A stretch of DNA of 64,000 bases from Methylophilus glucosoxydans (GCF_042676145.1 NZ_JBHTJW010000001.1:62001-126000), one strand, 5' to 3'; shown: positions 8,095-17,554, counted from the stretch's first letter. The notes: generated by a model from the sequence alone, not told the origin. Numbers and translations: made by a program.

Positions 8095-8958
8095 ATGCAG
8101 TCAACCATCAACTGGCATGCGTATTATCGCTTAACCCGTCTGGATAAGCCGGTCGGGATTTGGTTGCTACTCTGGCCCACATTGTGGGGGCTGTTGATTG
8201 CAGGCGCAGGGCACCCTGATCTATTGGTGGCAACCGTGTTTGTGTTGGGTACGATACTGATGCGCTCAGCCGGCTGCGCATTGAATGACATTGCCGACCG
8301 GCACTGGGATGGCGCGGTGGCGCGCACCCAACGTCGGCCGTTGGCGACCGGGGAGATTTCTGTCAAAGAGGCTTATGCCGTGGCAGTAGCGCTATCTTTG
8401 ATAGCGTTTGTGCTGGTGTGTACGCTGGGCATGCAAGTGGTGCTGTGGTCCGTCCCAGCTTTGTTTCTGGCGGTTAGCTACCCGTACACCAAACGTTTTT
8501 TTGCCATTCCACAGGCCTATTTGGGCATTGCGTTCGGCTTTGGTATCCCGATGGCATTTGTTGCCTTACAGGGGGCTGTGCCGGCAACTGCCTGGTGGTT
8601 GTTGCTGGCGAATGTCTCCTGGTCAGTGGCCTATGATACGGCTTATGCCATGGTGGACCGTGAGGATGACCTTAAGATCGGCATCCGTTCATCCGCGATT
8701 ACCTTTGGTCACCGTGAGGTATTCGCGATTATGCTGTGCCTGATTGCCACGCTGGCCATGATGGCCTGGGTCGCCATTCAGCTCAGGCTGGGCTGGCCAT
8801 TCTGGCTGGGTTGGATGGCCGCTGCCTTGCAGTTATTCAGGCAATATGGGCTGATCCGGACGCGTCAGCGTGCGCAGTGTTTCAAGGCATTTTTGGAGAA
8901 TATCTGGATAGGTGCGGCATTAACCGCAGGCATCGCGGGTGCCTATTGGTTAGGCTGA
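8095..8958 (+). CDS. ubiA: 4-hydroxybenzoate polyprenyltransferase
   Basis: Integral membrane prenyltransferase that attaches the polyprenyl tail to 4-hydroxybenzoate in ubiquinone synthesis. Both Asp-rich metal/diphosphate motifs are intact: NDIADRHWDGAVARTQRRP near residue 63 and YAMVDREDDLKIG near residue 184. There are about eight to nine hydrophobic helices in 287 residues, the usual length. It pairs with ubiC. Its last nine bases overlap the convergent FimV-like gene, so no terminator separates them. Confidence 0.96.
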   Translation: MQSTINWHAYYRLTRLDKPVGIWLLLWPTLWGLLIAGAGHPDLLVATVFVLGTILMRSAGCALNDIADRHWDGAVARTQRRPLATGEISVKEAYAVAVALSLIAFVLVCTLGMQVVLWSVPALFLAVSYPYTKRFFAIPQAYLGIAFGFGIPMAFVALQGAVPATAWWLLLANVSWSVAYDTAYAMVDREDDLKIGIRSSAITFGHREVFAIMLCLIATLAMMAWVAIQLRLGWPFWLGWMAAALQLFRQYGLIRTRQRAQCFKAFLENIWIGAALTAGIAGAYWLG

Positions 8959-10566
8959 TTTGCGTGCACCAGCGGGCTCACCCAGCTCAAAGGTGAAATC
9001 GGTCCAGTACTGGAAGGGCGCTTGTTCTGCAGGAGCGAGGATATAGATGTCTTCAGAGAGTTGCTGCAACTCGCGCAAGTTACCATTGATGGAGGTCTCT
9101 TCGTCCGGGGCTTTGGGCGCAGGGGGCATTGCAGGCAGGTTTTGTGTCTGGCAGGCAATTTCTTTCAATAGCATGAGGTCTTCAAAGACGCTACGCTCAA
9201 AACCCATACGCGGCACAAGACGGGTGTTGTAAACCAGATCGTCAATCAGCGCAATCACCTGCGGCGTGCCCCAGGCCTGCTGCAAGGCTTTCATCACGCG
9301 CGGGAAAGATTCGATGCCTTGTTGTTTGAGGTCTGGCGCGTGCTCTACATTCAAGTTGAAGTGCTTGCGGCACTCGCTGGCCATCATGTCAAACTCCTGG
9401 TGCTTGCCTTCTTTGGATAATAAATCCAGTAAATACAGCCACATCCAGGGGGAGCATTTCGGGTGTTTGGCCAGGTGTTGTTGCAAGTGCTCAATGGCCT
9501 GATTCACTCGACCATGTGTGAAGAGTCTGGAAGCATCTTGCATCACGGACTGCGTGCTTTTTTGTGAGCTGAGTTTTTGTGGAACCGCTTCGAGCCCGAG
9601 CACATCATCATTGGCGTGGATAGGAACCGACTTCAAGCGACTTCCGGTTCGTTGGGTATAGGGCGGTTGCGTTGCACCAGAGACTGGATGTGCAGGATTT
9701 GGTGAGCTGGTGAGTGGCGGCAAAGTGGTTGCGAATCGCTGGCTGGTTTGCGGCTGGGTCGCCGGACCGGTGGATTCTTCCGTGGCTGAGGCTGGTTGAC
9801 GGCCTTTGGCGCGCTTGGGTACTGCCGCATGCCGCCTGAGCCAGTCGGCAAAGAAAAAGCCGCTGGCGATCAAGGCCAGGCCTAGCGTCATCACCAGTGT
9901 GCGTAGCAGGTGGTTTTCATTCTGCACATGGACCAATTGCGATTTCAGAGAGGCGAGTAAATTCGTTTGCGCCAGTGAACTGGCATAAAGGGCATCGGAT
10001 TTGCTTTGCAAGGTGTTAAATGCCTGCTGCAATTCATTGATTTGTCCCTGTAACTTGTCGTAGGCCTCCAGCGGGATGCCCTCCTGTATCGGTTGAGAGG
10101 GTGCCTGTGGGGTCGAGGTGGGCGCCTCTGCAGTAATTGGCTGGGTCGCTGTTTGCTGAGGCGCCTCTACTTCAAACGACACTTTCATGTCCGGGTGCAG
10201 GGTAAAGGTCTGCGCGGTGCGTTGGCATGTATCTGTTAGGGTGACTTTTACCGGGCTGCTCATTGCGCGGTCGGACCATAGCATGAGCATGCCTTGATCC
10301 GCGCTCAGTGTGGTGTATTCCAGATGCACAAAATCAGCCACAGATTGCTGCAGTTGAAAACAGCTGATGTCCGTACTGGATGTGGCATGTGTGATCGGCA
10401 CTTGTGCCAACAGGGGTTGGCCAGGTTCAGACTCAAAGCGGAATGCGGATAAATCCGCGGCCTGCACGAGTGAGGTTGGCGCTAACAAAAGCAACAATGG
10501 CAACGCCATGCAGCGCAATGCTGTTGTAATCGTGGACTCTCGCGTCTGTGAATGGCCTGAGCGCAT
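8950..10566 (-). CDS. FimV-like inner-membrane protein
   Basis: A 538-residue protein with a signal peptide (to about residue 36, VQAA) and an N-terminal FimV-type beta domain (DLSAFRFESEPGQPLLAQVPI). A Pro/Thr-rich stretch and a coiled coil follow (residues about 170-222, LQGQINELQQAFNTLQ). One transmembrane helix lies near 226-246, then a cytoplasmic low-complexity linker and a C-terminal TPR-like region. FimV/TspA-type proteins organise polar type IV pili and twitching, which would fit pilS-pilR elsewhere in the window. Sequence similarity is weak outside the N-terminal domain, so the name stays generic. Confidence 0.6.
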   Translation of the reverse strand: MRSGHSQTRESTITTALRCMALPLLLLLAPTSLVQAADLSAFRFESEPGQPLLAQVPITHATSSTDISCFQLQQSVADFVHLEYTTLSADQGMLMLWSDRAMSSPVKVTLTDTCQRTAQTFTLHPDMKVSFEVEAPQQTATQPITAEAPTSTPQAPSQPIQEGIPLEAYDKLQGQINELQQAFNTLQSKSDALYASSLAQTNLLASLKSQLVHVQNENHLLRTLVMTLGLALIASGFFFADWLRRHAAVPKRAKGRQPASATEESTGPATQPQTSQRFATTLPPLTSSPNPAHPVSGATQPPYTQRTGSRLKSVPIHANDDVLGLEAVPQKLSSQKSTQSVMQDASRLFTHGRVNQAIEHLQQHLAKHPKCSPWMWLYLLDLLSKEGKHQEFDMMASECRKHFNLNVEHAPDLKQQGIESFPRVMKALQQAWGTPQVIALIDDLVYNTRLVPRMGFERSVFEDLMLLKEIACQTQNLPAMPPAPKAPDEETSINGNLRELQQLSEDIYILAPAEQAPFQYWTDFTFELGEPAGARKSA

Positions 10567-10800
10567 GAAAATATTATTTCTTAATCTCTGCGGTTGAAAT
10601 GATTCAGTGCATCAAGTCGAAACTTGAGCTAATATAGCATCTGTTTGCAATTATTCCTGATAAAACAAAGATCTTTTGCTTAAAAAGCATACTTTACTTC
10701 AACTTATTTGCAAAATTGATGGCAAACAGCCCCAAATCTGCAGCCTGATAAGATCATCAAGGCTCGCGGCATTGGTCAGGGATTATTTTAGAATAATCCG

Positions 10801-10830
10801 TTGACAAGCTTTCTCAAGCTAGCATATAAT
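10801..10830 (+). promoter_or_regulatory. Sigma-70 promoter of rplM-rpsI
   Basis: TTGACA at 10801-10806 and TATAAT at 10825-10830, both consensus, with an 18-base spacer. It lies about 40 bases before the rplM start codon, so the leader is short. The whole 10567-10871 interval otherwise holds no gene; it also serves as the upstream region of the divergent FimV-like gene. Confidence 0.88.
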
Positions 10831-10871
10831 CCGCCCTCTTAATTTATACGCTATAACTCGGTAGTTATAAA

Positions 10872-11300
10872 ATGAAAACTTTTTCAGCAAAATCGCATGA
10901 AGTACAACGTGACTGGTTCGTGATTGACGCCACTGACTTGGTATTGGGTCGTCTGGCCAGCGCAATCGCTCATCGTCTGCGTGGTAAGCATAAAGCTATT
11001 TACACACCGCACGTGGATACAGGCGACTACATCATCGTAGTCAATGCGGACAAAATTAAAGTAACCGGTAACAAGGCTGGTGACAAGCTGTACCACCGTC
11101 ACTCTGGTTATCCAGGCGGTATTACAACCACTTCATTCTCCAAAATGCAAGACCGTTTCCCAGGCCGTGCATTGGAAAAAGCAGTGAAAGGCATGTTGCC
11201 AAAAGGTCCTTTGGGCTATGCCATGATCAAAAAAATGAAAGTGTATGCGGGTGACAAGCACGAGCATACTGCGCAACAACCGCAACCATTAACCATCTAA
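10872..11300 (+). CDS. rplM: 50S ribosomal protein L13
   Basis: Large-subunit protein L13, 142 residues as in E. coli, needed early in 50S assembly. It begins MKTFSAKSHEVQRDWFVIDA and contains LVLGRLAS, HVDTGDYIIVVNA and MLPKGPLGYAM, all diagnostic. Driven by the promoter at 10801 and co-transcribed with rpsI, which follows after 22 bases. The rplM-rpsI pairing is near-universal in bacteria. Confidence 0.98.
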   Translation: MKTFSAKSHEVQRDWFVIDATDLVLGRLASAIAHRLRGKHKAIYTPHVDTGDYIIVVNADKIKVTGNKAGDKLYHRHSGYPGGITTTSFSKMQDRFPGRALEKAVKGMLPKGPLGYAMIKKMKVYAGDKHEHTAQQPQPLTI

Positions 11301-11322
11301 TTCAAGACGATTAGGATAAAAC

Positions 11323-11715
11323 ATGATCGGTAAATACAACTACGGCACAGGCCGCCGCAAAAGTTCAGTGGCACGTGTGTTCATCAAGTCCGGTAGCGGC
11401 AATATCGTTGTAAACGACAAGCCAGCTGACGTGTACTTCTCACGCGAGACTTCTCGCATGATTTTGCGTCAACCTCTGGAATTGACCAACAACACTGCGA
11501 GCTTTGACATTCTGGTCAATGTGCATGGTGGTGGTGAATCCGGTCAAGCTGGTGCAGTTCGTCACGGCATTACCCGTGCATTGATTGACTACGATGCTGC
11601 GCTGAAGAGCGCATTGTCCCACGCTGGTTTCGTAACACGTGATGCACGTGAAGTTGAACGTAAGAAAGTCGGTCTGCGTAAAGCACGTCGTCGGAAACAG
11701 TTCTCCAAACGTTAA
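11323..11715 (+). CDS. rpsI: 30S ribosomal protein S9
   Basis: Small-subunit protein S9, 130 residues. YGTGRRKSSVARVF at the N-terminus and the basic tail KARRRKQFSKR, which reaches the P-site tRNA, are intact. TTAGGA lies a few bases before the ATG. Second and last gene of the rplM operon; the hairpin at 11747 ends the transcript. Confidence 0.98.
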   Translation: MIGKYNYGTGRRKSSVARVFIKSGSGNIVVNDKPADVYFSRETSRMILRQPLELTNNTASFDILVNVHGGGESGQAGAVRHGITRALIDYDAALKSALSHAGFVTRDAREVERKKVGLRKARRRKQFSKR

Positions 11716-11746
11716 TTTTTCAACGTTTGTTACAAACCTGTTGTGC

Positions 11747-11772
11747 AAAAAGGTCGCATTGGCGGCCTTTTT
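11747..11772 (+). terminator. rplM-rpsI terminator
   Basis: AAAAAGGTCGC and GCGGCCTTTTT pair (with a T-G apposition) around a short ATTG loop, 31 bases after rpsI. Confidence 0.85.
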
Positions 11773-11833
11773 CATTTATATTAATTAACTTTTTACGCAG
11801 TGTGCGTTTTAACTCCTCAACTGGGTAAGGCAG

Positions 11834-12880
11834 ATGGAAAAGATTAAGGTAGGCATCGTTGGCGGCACAGGGTATACCGGTGTAGAGTTATTGCGCTTGC
11901 TGGCGCGTCATCCAAATGTGCAATTGCAGGTCATTACTTCACGGGGTGAAGCGGGCCTGCCTGTGGCAGAGATGTTTCCCAGTTTGCGTGGCGTCGTTGA
12001 ACTTGCCTTTAGTGACCCAGCGACCGTTGATCTGACCCAATGTGATGTGGTGTTCTTCGCCACGCCCCATGGGGTGGCCATGGCGCAAGCGCCTGCGCTG
12101 GTAGCTGCTGGCGTGAAGGTGATTGATCTGGCAGCAGATTTCCGGTTGCAGGATGCCGCTGTCTTTGAAAAATGGTACAAACTCCCCCATAGCTGTACCG
12201 ATATTTTGCAAGATGCCGTCTACGGCTTGCCAGAGCTATATGGCGAAGAGGTGCAGCAGGCGCAAGTGATTGGTAATCCAGGGTGTTACCCCACCACCGT
12301 GTTGCTGGGGTTGGCGCCCTTACTTGAGCAAGGCTGGATTGATTTCTCGGTGCCAATTATCGCGGATGCGAAGTCGGGTGTCTCCGGCGCCGGCAGAAAA
12401 GCAGAAGTGTCTACGCTGTTCTCTGAAGCGAGTGATAACCTCAGAGCCTATGGTGTGGCCGGGCACAGGCATCATCCCGAGATTCTGGCACAACTCAAAA
12501 AACTGTCTGGCAATGAAGCTGTCCAGCTTATCTTTGTGCCGCATTTGATCCCGATGATACGCGGCATGCTCAGTACGCTCCATGTCAAACTCAATAGGCA
12601 AGCGCAGCGGGCATCCATTCAGCAGGTGTATGAGCAACGCTACCAGGGGTCGACTTTTGTCGATGTGATGCCGGCCGGTGCGCTTCCCGAGACACGCTCG
12701 GTCCGTGGATCGAATGTTTTAAGGATGGCGGTGTACCCACAGGCAGATGATTATGTCACAATCATTGTCGTGCAGGACAACCTGGTTAAAGGCGCCTCTG
12801 GTCAAGCGGTGCAGAACATGAACCTGATGTTCAATCTGGCCCCTGAGGCTGGTTTGCAAGTGTTGCCATTGTTGCCATAA
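11834..12880 (+). CDS. argC: N-acetyl-gamma-glutamyl-phosphate reductase
   Basis: NADPH-dependent reduction of N-acetylglutamyl phosphate, third step of arginine synthesis. The nucleotide-binding GGTGYTGVELLRLL is at residues 10-23 and the catalytic Cys151 sits in GNPGCYPTT. KSGVSGAGRKA and the substrate-loop histidine GHRHHPE are present. At 348 residues it is the ordinary length. Its TAA overlaps the ATG of the next gene (TAATG), indicating translational coupling to DUF6776 rather than to other arg genes. Confidence 0.96.
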   Translation: MEKIKVGIVGGTGYTGVELLRLLARHPNVQLQVITSRGEAGLPVAEMFPSLRGVVELAFSDPATVDLTQCDVVFFATPHGVAMAQAPALVAAGVKVIDLAADFRLQDAAVFEKWYKLPHSCTDILQDAVYGLPELYGEEVQQAQVIGNPGCYPTTVLLGLAPLLEQGWIDFSVPIIADAKSGVSGAGRKAEVSTLFSEASDNLRAYGVAGHRHHPEILAQLKKLSGNEAVQLIFVPHLIPMIRGMLSTLHVKLNRQAQRASIQQVYEQRYQGSTFVDVMPAGALPETRSVRGSNVLRMAVYPQADDYVTIIVVQDNLVKGASGQAVQNMNLMFNLAPEAGLQVLPLLP

Positions 12881-13242
12881 TGATCAGGCCTATCCGCAGA
12901 AGACTCAGGAATCACTTTGGCCTGACTGCCAAACAGGTGGCTGTGCGCTCACATCGTCCCTGGTACTTTCAGGGGATATTGGCGGTCTCCTATGTGGTGA
13001 TTGGGTTTGCATTGGCCTACTGGGTGTTGCATGATGATGATAGCGAAAATATTCGGCATCGCCTGCGCCAGGTCACGACGGAAAATATAGAGTTGCAGAA
13101 GAAACTGATCGCTTCCCAGCGTGAGTTACAGGTGGAATTGGCAACGAGCAACAACCTGGCCAAAACACTGACCGCGCAACAGGACGAAAATATCAAGCTC
13201 AAAGAGGAGCTGGTGTTTTACAAAAACATGACCAAGCATTGA
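12880..13242 (+). CDS. DUF6776-like membrane coiled-coil protein
   Basis: A 120-residue protein with a basic N-terminus (residues 1-27), one transmembrane helix (about 30-49, ILAVSYVVIGFALAYWVL) and a coiled coil to the end (LRQVTTENIELQKKLIASQRE). This layout, directly before a bactofilin gene, recurs in betaproteobacteria. Being coupled to bactofilin suggests a membrane partner or anchor for the filament (inference). The exact family number is from memory; the topology is what the sequence shows. Confidence 0.65.
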   Translation: MIRPIRRRLRNHFGLTAKQVAVRSHRPWYFQGILAVSYVVIGFALAYWVLHDDDSENIRHRLRQVTTENIELQKKLIASQRELQVELATSNNLAKTLTAQQDENIKLKEELVFYKNMTKH

Positions 13243-13307
13243 GTCTGTGTGAGCAGCGCTGACGCAATCAGGATTGCCATTTAAGTAAATTCGGAACAGG
13301 AAGTCGC

Positions 13308-13715
13308 ATGTTTTTCAAGAAAAGTGTTCAAATTGACAGTCACATTGATACCCTGATCGGGCATGAAACGCAGTTAAATGGCAATATGCAGTTTGCAGGT
13401 GGCTTAAGAGTAGATGGCTTGATCGTTGGTAATGTGATTGAAAAGCAAACCCATCCCAGTACACTGATTATCAGTGAAAACGGGGCGGTGACCGGCAGTG
13501 TAGAGGCTTCCAAAATTGTACTGAACGGCATGATACGCGGGCCGGTGCGGTCTTCCGTCTTTATCGAGTTGCAAAGCAAGGCGCGTATTATCGGCGACCT
13601 GTATTACAAATCGCTCGAAATGCACACCGGTGCCGTGATTGAAGGAAAACTGATTTATCTGGGTGAGCAGTCGGAAGCAAGCCCCACAGAAACATCAACG
13701 ACAGAAGCCAGCTAA
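13308..13715 (+). CDS. Bactofilin family cytoskeletal protein
   Basis: A 135-residue polymer-forming protein. Residues about 14-115 form the right-handed beta-helix of bactofilins, with DTLIGHETQLNGNMQFAGGLRVDGLIVGNV and EGKLIYLG turns; the tail is Ser/Thr/Glu-rich and disordered. Bactofilins build nucleotide-independent filaments at the membrane that affect cell shape, stalks or motility. The upstream coiled-coil membrane protein is its likely partner. AGGAAG lies eight bases before the ATG. Confidence 0.9.
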   Translation: MFFKKSVQIDSHIDTLIGHETQLNGNMQFAGGLRVDGLIVGNVIEKQTHPSTLIISENGAVTGSVEASKIVLNGMIRGPVRSSVFIELQSKARIIGDLYYKSLEMHTGAVIEGKLIYLGEQSEASPTETSTTEAS

Positions 13716-13778
13716 ACGCGGCCACTTGAAATCCGGCGGATTACCGCCATATACTGAATACGAATTTTACAGGAGTCT

Positions 13779-14138
13779 ATGATGACCACAGAAGCCACCC
13801 TTGAAATGCCTAGTCCTTTGGTATTTACCGATAATGCTGCCAAAAAGGTCAAAGAGCTGATTGATGAAGAAGGTACGCCAGAGCTGAAATTGCGTGTGTT
13901 TGTGAGCGGTGGTGGTTGTTCCGGCTTTCAGTATGGCTTCACCTTTGAAGAAGAAGTGAACGACGACGATACCCAAGTTGACAAGGACGGCGTGACCTTG
14001 TTGATTGACCCGATGAGCCTGCAGTATCTCATGGGCGCAGAAATCGACTATACCGATAGCCTGCAAGGCTCGCAATTTGTCATTCGTAACCCGAATGCGA
14101 CCACGACTTGTGGATGCGGTAGCTCGTTCTCGGTTTAA
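13779..14138 (+). CDS. erpA: Iron-sulfur cluster insertion protein ErpA
   Basis: A-type Fe-S carrier that delivers clusters to apoproteins such as IspG. The three ligand cysteines are Cys47 (SGGGCSGF), Cys111 and Cys113 (TTCGCGSSF). The 119-residue length and the acidic loop EEEVNDDDTQVDKDG are normal. AGGAG at 13771 supports the first of two adjacent ATGs. It is followed at once by a strong terminator and appears to be the last gene of the argC-to-erpA group. Confidence 0.96.
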   Translation: MMTTEATLEMPSPLVFTDNAAKKVKELIDEEGTPELKLRVFVSGGGCSGFQYGFTFEEEVNDDDTQVDKDGVTLLIDPMSLQYLMGAEIDYTDSLQGSQFVIRNPNATTTCGCGSSFSV

Positions 14139-14153
14139 CTCACTGGTGCGCCT

Positions 14154-14178
14154 AAAAGCCGGGTTAACCCCGGCTTTT
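14154..14178. terminator. Bidirectional terminator between erpA and the FAD oxidase gene
   Basis: AAAAGCCGGG and CCCGGCTTTT form a perfect stem with a TTAA loop. The minus-strand gene ends at the next base, so the same hairpin can end both convergent transcripts. Confidence 0.88.
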
Positions 14179-15774
14179 TCATTTTGCACGACGATGTAAA
14201 CAATGGCTTGCTGCACGTACACCTTGTGCAAAGGCCTCTTCAAAAATTGAAATGCCAGCTGCATCGGTGTGTGCAATATGCAATCTATCGTGCTGTTGGT
14301 TTAGCCGCAGGCGATGATGATCTGTTAAAAAACCAGGTTTGGGGAATGTCATCGCATGGCCCCACCGCCAGATGTCCATGTGTGTGATGGACTCTTCAAG
14401 CATGGGATGGGCCGTGTGTAGCTCTTGCATAATGCTATGCTGCAGACTTTGCCAGGATTTCGAGTACAGTTCTCTGCGTGCACGGACTGAATCAGCCTGA
14501 GCCAGTGCGTGGTAGTAGGTAATCACTGATTCGCTTGGTTGTTGTAGCGTTTGGTGGTTGGCAACCACATAACCCAATCCGGGGCGGTCATAAATGACAT
14601 TATCCCAGGCGACGGGGAGATTACCCTGCAGTGTAGACGCATGAGAAAGGCTAATATTGGCGACCAACCACGGAGCATGCGAAATATTACGTGCGGATTG
14701 TGTCAGATCAGTGTGTTGGCGTAACACAAAAGGCAGAACATGGGCGGGTGAGGCATAAATGACATGGTCGGCTTGCCAGCGGGTAGTCTGTCGGCTGTTT
14801 AGATCTAGAGCGTCCACTGTGATGCCGTGTTTTTCTTGACTGATGGCATGTACCAGTTGCCGTGATTGGATTTGGGTCAAAGATTTGCTTGCCAGTTGCT
14901 CGGCCAACCAAGCGTTACCTTGTGGCCAGGTCAGTACTTGATCCAATTCAGCGTTTGCGGCTTCGCCGCGGCGTGCAGCAAAATAATGGATACCGGCCCA
15001 AGCCGAAATCTGGCTGGCCGGCATGCCGTAATCATCTCTACAAGCGTAATTGACGTACCAGTGAAGCGCTTGCCCTTGCCAGCCTTGCTGGTAGAGGTAA
15101 TCTGTCATGCTTAACCGGTCCAGCGCCAACCATTGCGGATCCTGTGATGATTCTATCAGAGGAATGCTGAAAGCCGGTTTGCCATCCTTTCCCCGTGCCA
15201 GACGAAATGTGTGCATCTGTTGTTCAAACGCTTCTATTTCGGCCAGTTCGTTTTTGCTCAAGCCATGGTGTGGACGCAGACCCTCTTGCCATTGGCCATG
15301 GATAAACAGCCGCTCTTGCGGTGCAAAACACAAATAACGCTCGTGATAAGTCGGTTTTTGTGTGTGATGCCCGCTGACAATTGCCCCTGTTTCAGCCAAG
15401 AACTGCTTGAGCATATGGTTTTCATGGTTGGGGATGGGCAAATAGTGCGCTCCCCAGGGGTAGGCGCTGATGCGGTTATGCCCACTACGCGCATTGCCAC
15501 CTGTATTCTCCTCCAGTTCTAGCAAGACAAAATCATGCATGCCCTGACTCTGCAGGTACCAAGCGGCACTCAACCCGCTGATCCCGCCACCAACGATGAC
15601 TACCCGGTTACGACGTGTCTGGGAGTAGGGTGGAAACTCGCCTTTGGTCAGTGCATGTCCGGCCACATGGTCTGGGCCTAATAGCTGCCCGCCAAACGCT
15701 TGATTTTTCCTTGACTGGCATTGCATGAGCAATGGGCTGGCAGCCAGGCTGAGCAAGAATGTCCGTCTATCCAT
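14179..15774 (-). CDS. Secreted FAD-dependent amine-oxidase-like protein
   Basis: A 531-residue flavoprotein of the amine oxidase/protoporphyrinogen oxidase superfamily. The N-terminus MDRRTFLLSLAASPLLMQC carries a Tat-like RRxFLL motif and a possible but poor lipobox at Cys19. The dinucleotide-binding GGGISGLSAAWYL is at 62-74, followed by LELEENTGGNARSG. A C-terminal EEAFAQGVRAA closes the FAD fold. It is the last gene of a five-to-six gene minus-strand run and lies three bases after the aminopropyltransferase. Polyamine or modified-polyamine oxidation in the periplasm is a reasonable guess (inference); the substrate is not proven. Confidence 0.75.
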   Translation of the reverse strand: MDRRTFLLSLAASPLLMQCQSRKNQAFGGQLLGPDHVAGHALTKGEFPPYSQTRRNRVVIVGGGISGLSAAWYLQSQGMHDFVLLELEENTGGNARSGHNRISAYPWGAHYLPIPNHENHMLKQFLAETGAIVSGHHTQKPTYHERYLCFAPQERLFIHGQWQEGLRPHHGLSKNELAEIEAFEQQMHTFRLARGKDGKPAFSIPLIESSQDPQWLALDRLSMTDYLYQQGWQGQALHWYVNYACRDDYGMPASQISAWAGIHYFAARRGEAANAELDQVLTWPQGNAWLAEQLASKSLTQIQSRQLVHAISQEKHGITVDALDLNSRQTTRWQADHVIYASPAHVLPFVLRQHTDLTQSARNISHAPWLVANISLSHASTLQGNLPVAWDNVIYDRPGLGYVVANHQTLQQPSESVITYYHALAQADSVRARRELYSKSWQSLQHSIMQELHTAHPMLEESITHMDIWRWGHAMTFPKPGFLTDHHRLRLNQQHDRLHIAHTDAAGISIFEEAFAQGVRAASHCLHRRAK

Positions 15775-15777
15775 GGC

Positions 15778-17346
15778 TTAGGGGCCCTGATGATTCCATT
15801 CGCGCTCGTAGTAATGCACGAGGTGCTGGTTGTTCAAGCGGTTGATCTCGGCAGGAACGGCTTGCATATCAGGTGGAAAGTAAAATAAGCTGGGCAGCGT
15901 CTGGGCTTGAATAAACTTCAAGCCACTGATTTCAATCCGGGCGGGTGGCTGATAGGACTGGTGACTAGCAATCACATAACCCCACTCGCCAAATGACGGG
16001 ACTAGCGTGTGGTAAGGCGTGGTATGCAATCCGGCACTCGCAATGGTGTTAACGATGCACCAGAACGACTGTCTGGCATAGAGGGGTGAGGTCGATTGAA
16101 TCACTGCCAGCCCGTGTTGCGAAAGATGGGCGGCAATCAGCTGGTAAAAGCTGGTCGTGTAGAGTTTGCCCAGCGCAAAATTGGTCGGGTCAGGAAAGTC
16201 GACGACGATGAAATCATAAAAACCGGATTGCTGGTCCAACCAGACAAATGCATCTGCCGTAATGACCTTAACCTTGGGTGAGTCAAAAGCATGCGCGTTG
16301 AGTTGGCTTAATCGCAGGTTATGTTTAAAGGTGTCTGTCATTTCCCGGTCAAGATCGACCAGCGTCACCTGCTCGATGGAGGGGTATTTCAAAATCTCGC
16401 GCAAGGCGAGCCCATCTCCACCACCTAGTACCAGAACGTTGCGAGGATGCAAGGCGGCACTTAAAGCCGGGTGTATGAGCGCTTCATGGTAACGGTATTC
16501 ATCCCGGGAGGAAAATTGTAAATTACCGTTTAAAAACAACCGTGTGTCATCACGCCATTGCGTCAGCACCATGCGCTGATAGCGTGTCGATTTTGAAAAT
16601 ACAATGCGGTCTTCAAACAGCATTTCTTCGCTGTAGCGGGTCAGGTGCTCAGCAAAGATCAGGCCAGCGAACAGTGCTGTGCTGGACAGGGCTGCAACGA
16701 TCAACAATTGACGACGTTGTCGCAATTGCAGGCCAAATAACTGGATGGCCCAGACCGCAACGGCAACATTGAGGAGTCCGAACACCAGGCTTGTACGCAT
16801 TAATCCCAGATGGGGAACCAGAAACAATGGAAAAGCCAGTGAGACTGCCAATGCCCCCAGATAATCGAATGTCAGTACTCTGGAAACCAGTTCTTTCAGG
16901 GTCAGTGACGCTTCCAGAATGCGCATGACCAGCGGGATCTCCAACCCTACCAGCAGGCCAATCACAAATACCAGTATGTATAAAATAGCATGAAAGGCGA
17001 GGCCACCGTTGTAGCCAATCTGGGCAAAGGCTAGAAACAAAATGACTGCGGAAAACCCACCTGTCAGTCCGACCAGCAACTCCAGCTCTATAAATCGTTT
17101 GACCAGATGTTGATGAATATATTTGGACGCCCATGAACCTGCGCCCATCGCAAAGAGATAGACGCCGATGACCGTGGAAAACTGCGTGACCGAGTCGCCA
17201 AGCAGATAACTGGAAACGGTGCCAGCGACTAATTCATATACCAGTCCGCATGACGCGATAATAAACACAGATGCAAACAGCGCTTGCCGTAGCACCTTGT
17301 CATGCACGCTCAGTTGATTGGTTGTTGAAGTGCCCGTATCAGCCAT
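15778..17346 (-). CDS. Membrane-anchored spermidine-synthase-like aminopropyltransferase
   Basis: A 522-residue protein with seven hydrophobic helices (about residues 20-230) fused to a spermidine-synthase fold. The synthase part has RDEYRYHEALIHP, the decarboxylated-AdoMet site LGGGDGLALREI (GGGDG 308-312), VDLDREM and the acidic VVDFPDP near the active site. Expected reaction: aminopropyl transfer from decarboxylated AdoMet to an amine. The divergent AdoMet decarboxylase at 20819 would supply the donor. ATG 17346 overlaps the DUF350 stop by eight bases; the ATG at 17361 is five codons upstream. Confidence 0.85.
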   Translation of the reverse strand: MADTGTSTTNQLSVHDKVLRQALFASVFIIASCGLVYELVAGTVSSYLLGDSVTQFSTVIGVYLFAMGAGSWASKYIHQHLVKRFIELELLVGLTGGFSAVILFLAFAQIGYNGGLAFHAILYILVFVIGLLVGLEIPLVMRILEASLTLKELVSRVLTFDYLGALAVSLAFPLFLVPHLGLMRTSLVFGLLNVAVAVWAIQLFGLQLRQRRQLLIVAALSSTALFAGLIFAEHLTRYSEEMLFEDRIVFSKSTRYQRMVLTQWRDDTRLFLNGNLQFSSRDEYRYHEALIHPALSAALHPRNVLVLGGGDGLALREILKYPSIEQVTLVDLDREMTDTFKHNLRLSQLNAHAFDSPKVKVITADAFVWLDQQSGFYDFIVVDFPDPTNFALGKLYTTSFYQLIAAHLSQHGLAVIQSTSPLYARQSFWCIVNTIASAGLHTTPYHTLVPSFGEWGYVIASHQSYQPPARIEISGLKFIQAQTLPSLFYFPPDMQAVPAEINRLNNQHLVHYYEREWNHQGP

Positions 17347-17554
17347 GAATGGCGGCGGCAATAATCATGGCGATGCCTATACACATGGCCGCTACAATGA
17401 TTGCCAGTGCCAGATTATTTTTTTCTACCACTTCCCGCCACAGTTGGTAAGGCGTGATTTTGTCGATGATGACAAAACACAGCCAGAAAATCACTACACC
17501 TAGTAATGAAAAAATGACCGAATTTTGCAGATTAGTCAGTAACAGTGTATCCAT
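17339..17554 (-). CDS. DUF350 family membrane protein
   Basis: A 71-residue protein with two hydrophobic helices (about 11-31 and 47-68) and a short polar hairpin, ITPYQLWREVVEKNN. This is one DUF350 repeat unit; E. coli YjfL has two. DUF350 genes recur beside polyamine, SPFH and PspA genes in many bacteria. AAGGAAG is placed six bases before the ATG. The stop overlaps the aminopropyltransferase start, pointing to coupled translation. Molecular role unknown; channel or membrane adaptor are open guesses. Confidence 0.75.
   Translation of the reverse strand: MDTLLLTNLQNSVIFSLLGVVIFWLCFVIIDKITPYQLWREVVEKNNLALAIIVAAMCIGIAMIIAAAIHG

Noticed and set aside
8950..8958. Truncation of ubiA or the FimV-like gene where they collide
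   Set aside because: Both have normal C-termini; this is a simple 9-base convergent overlap.
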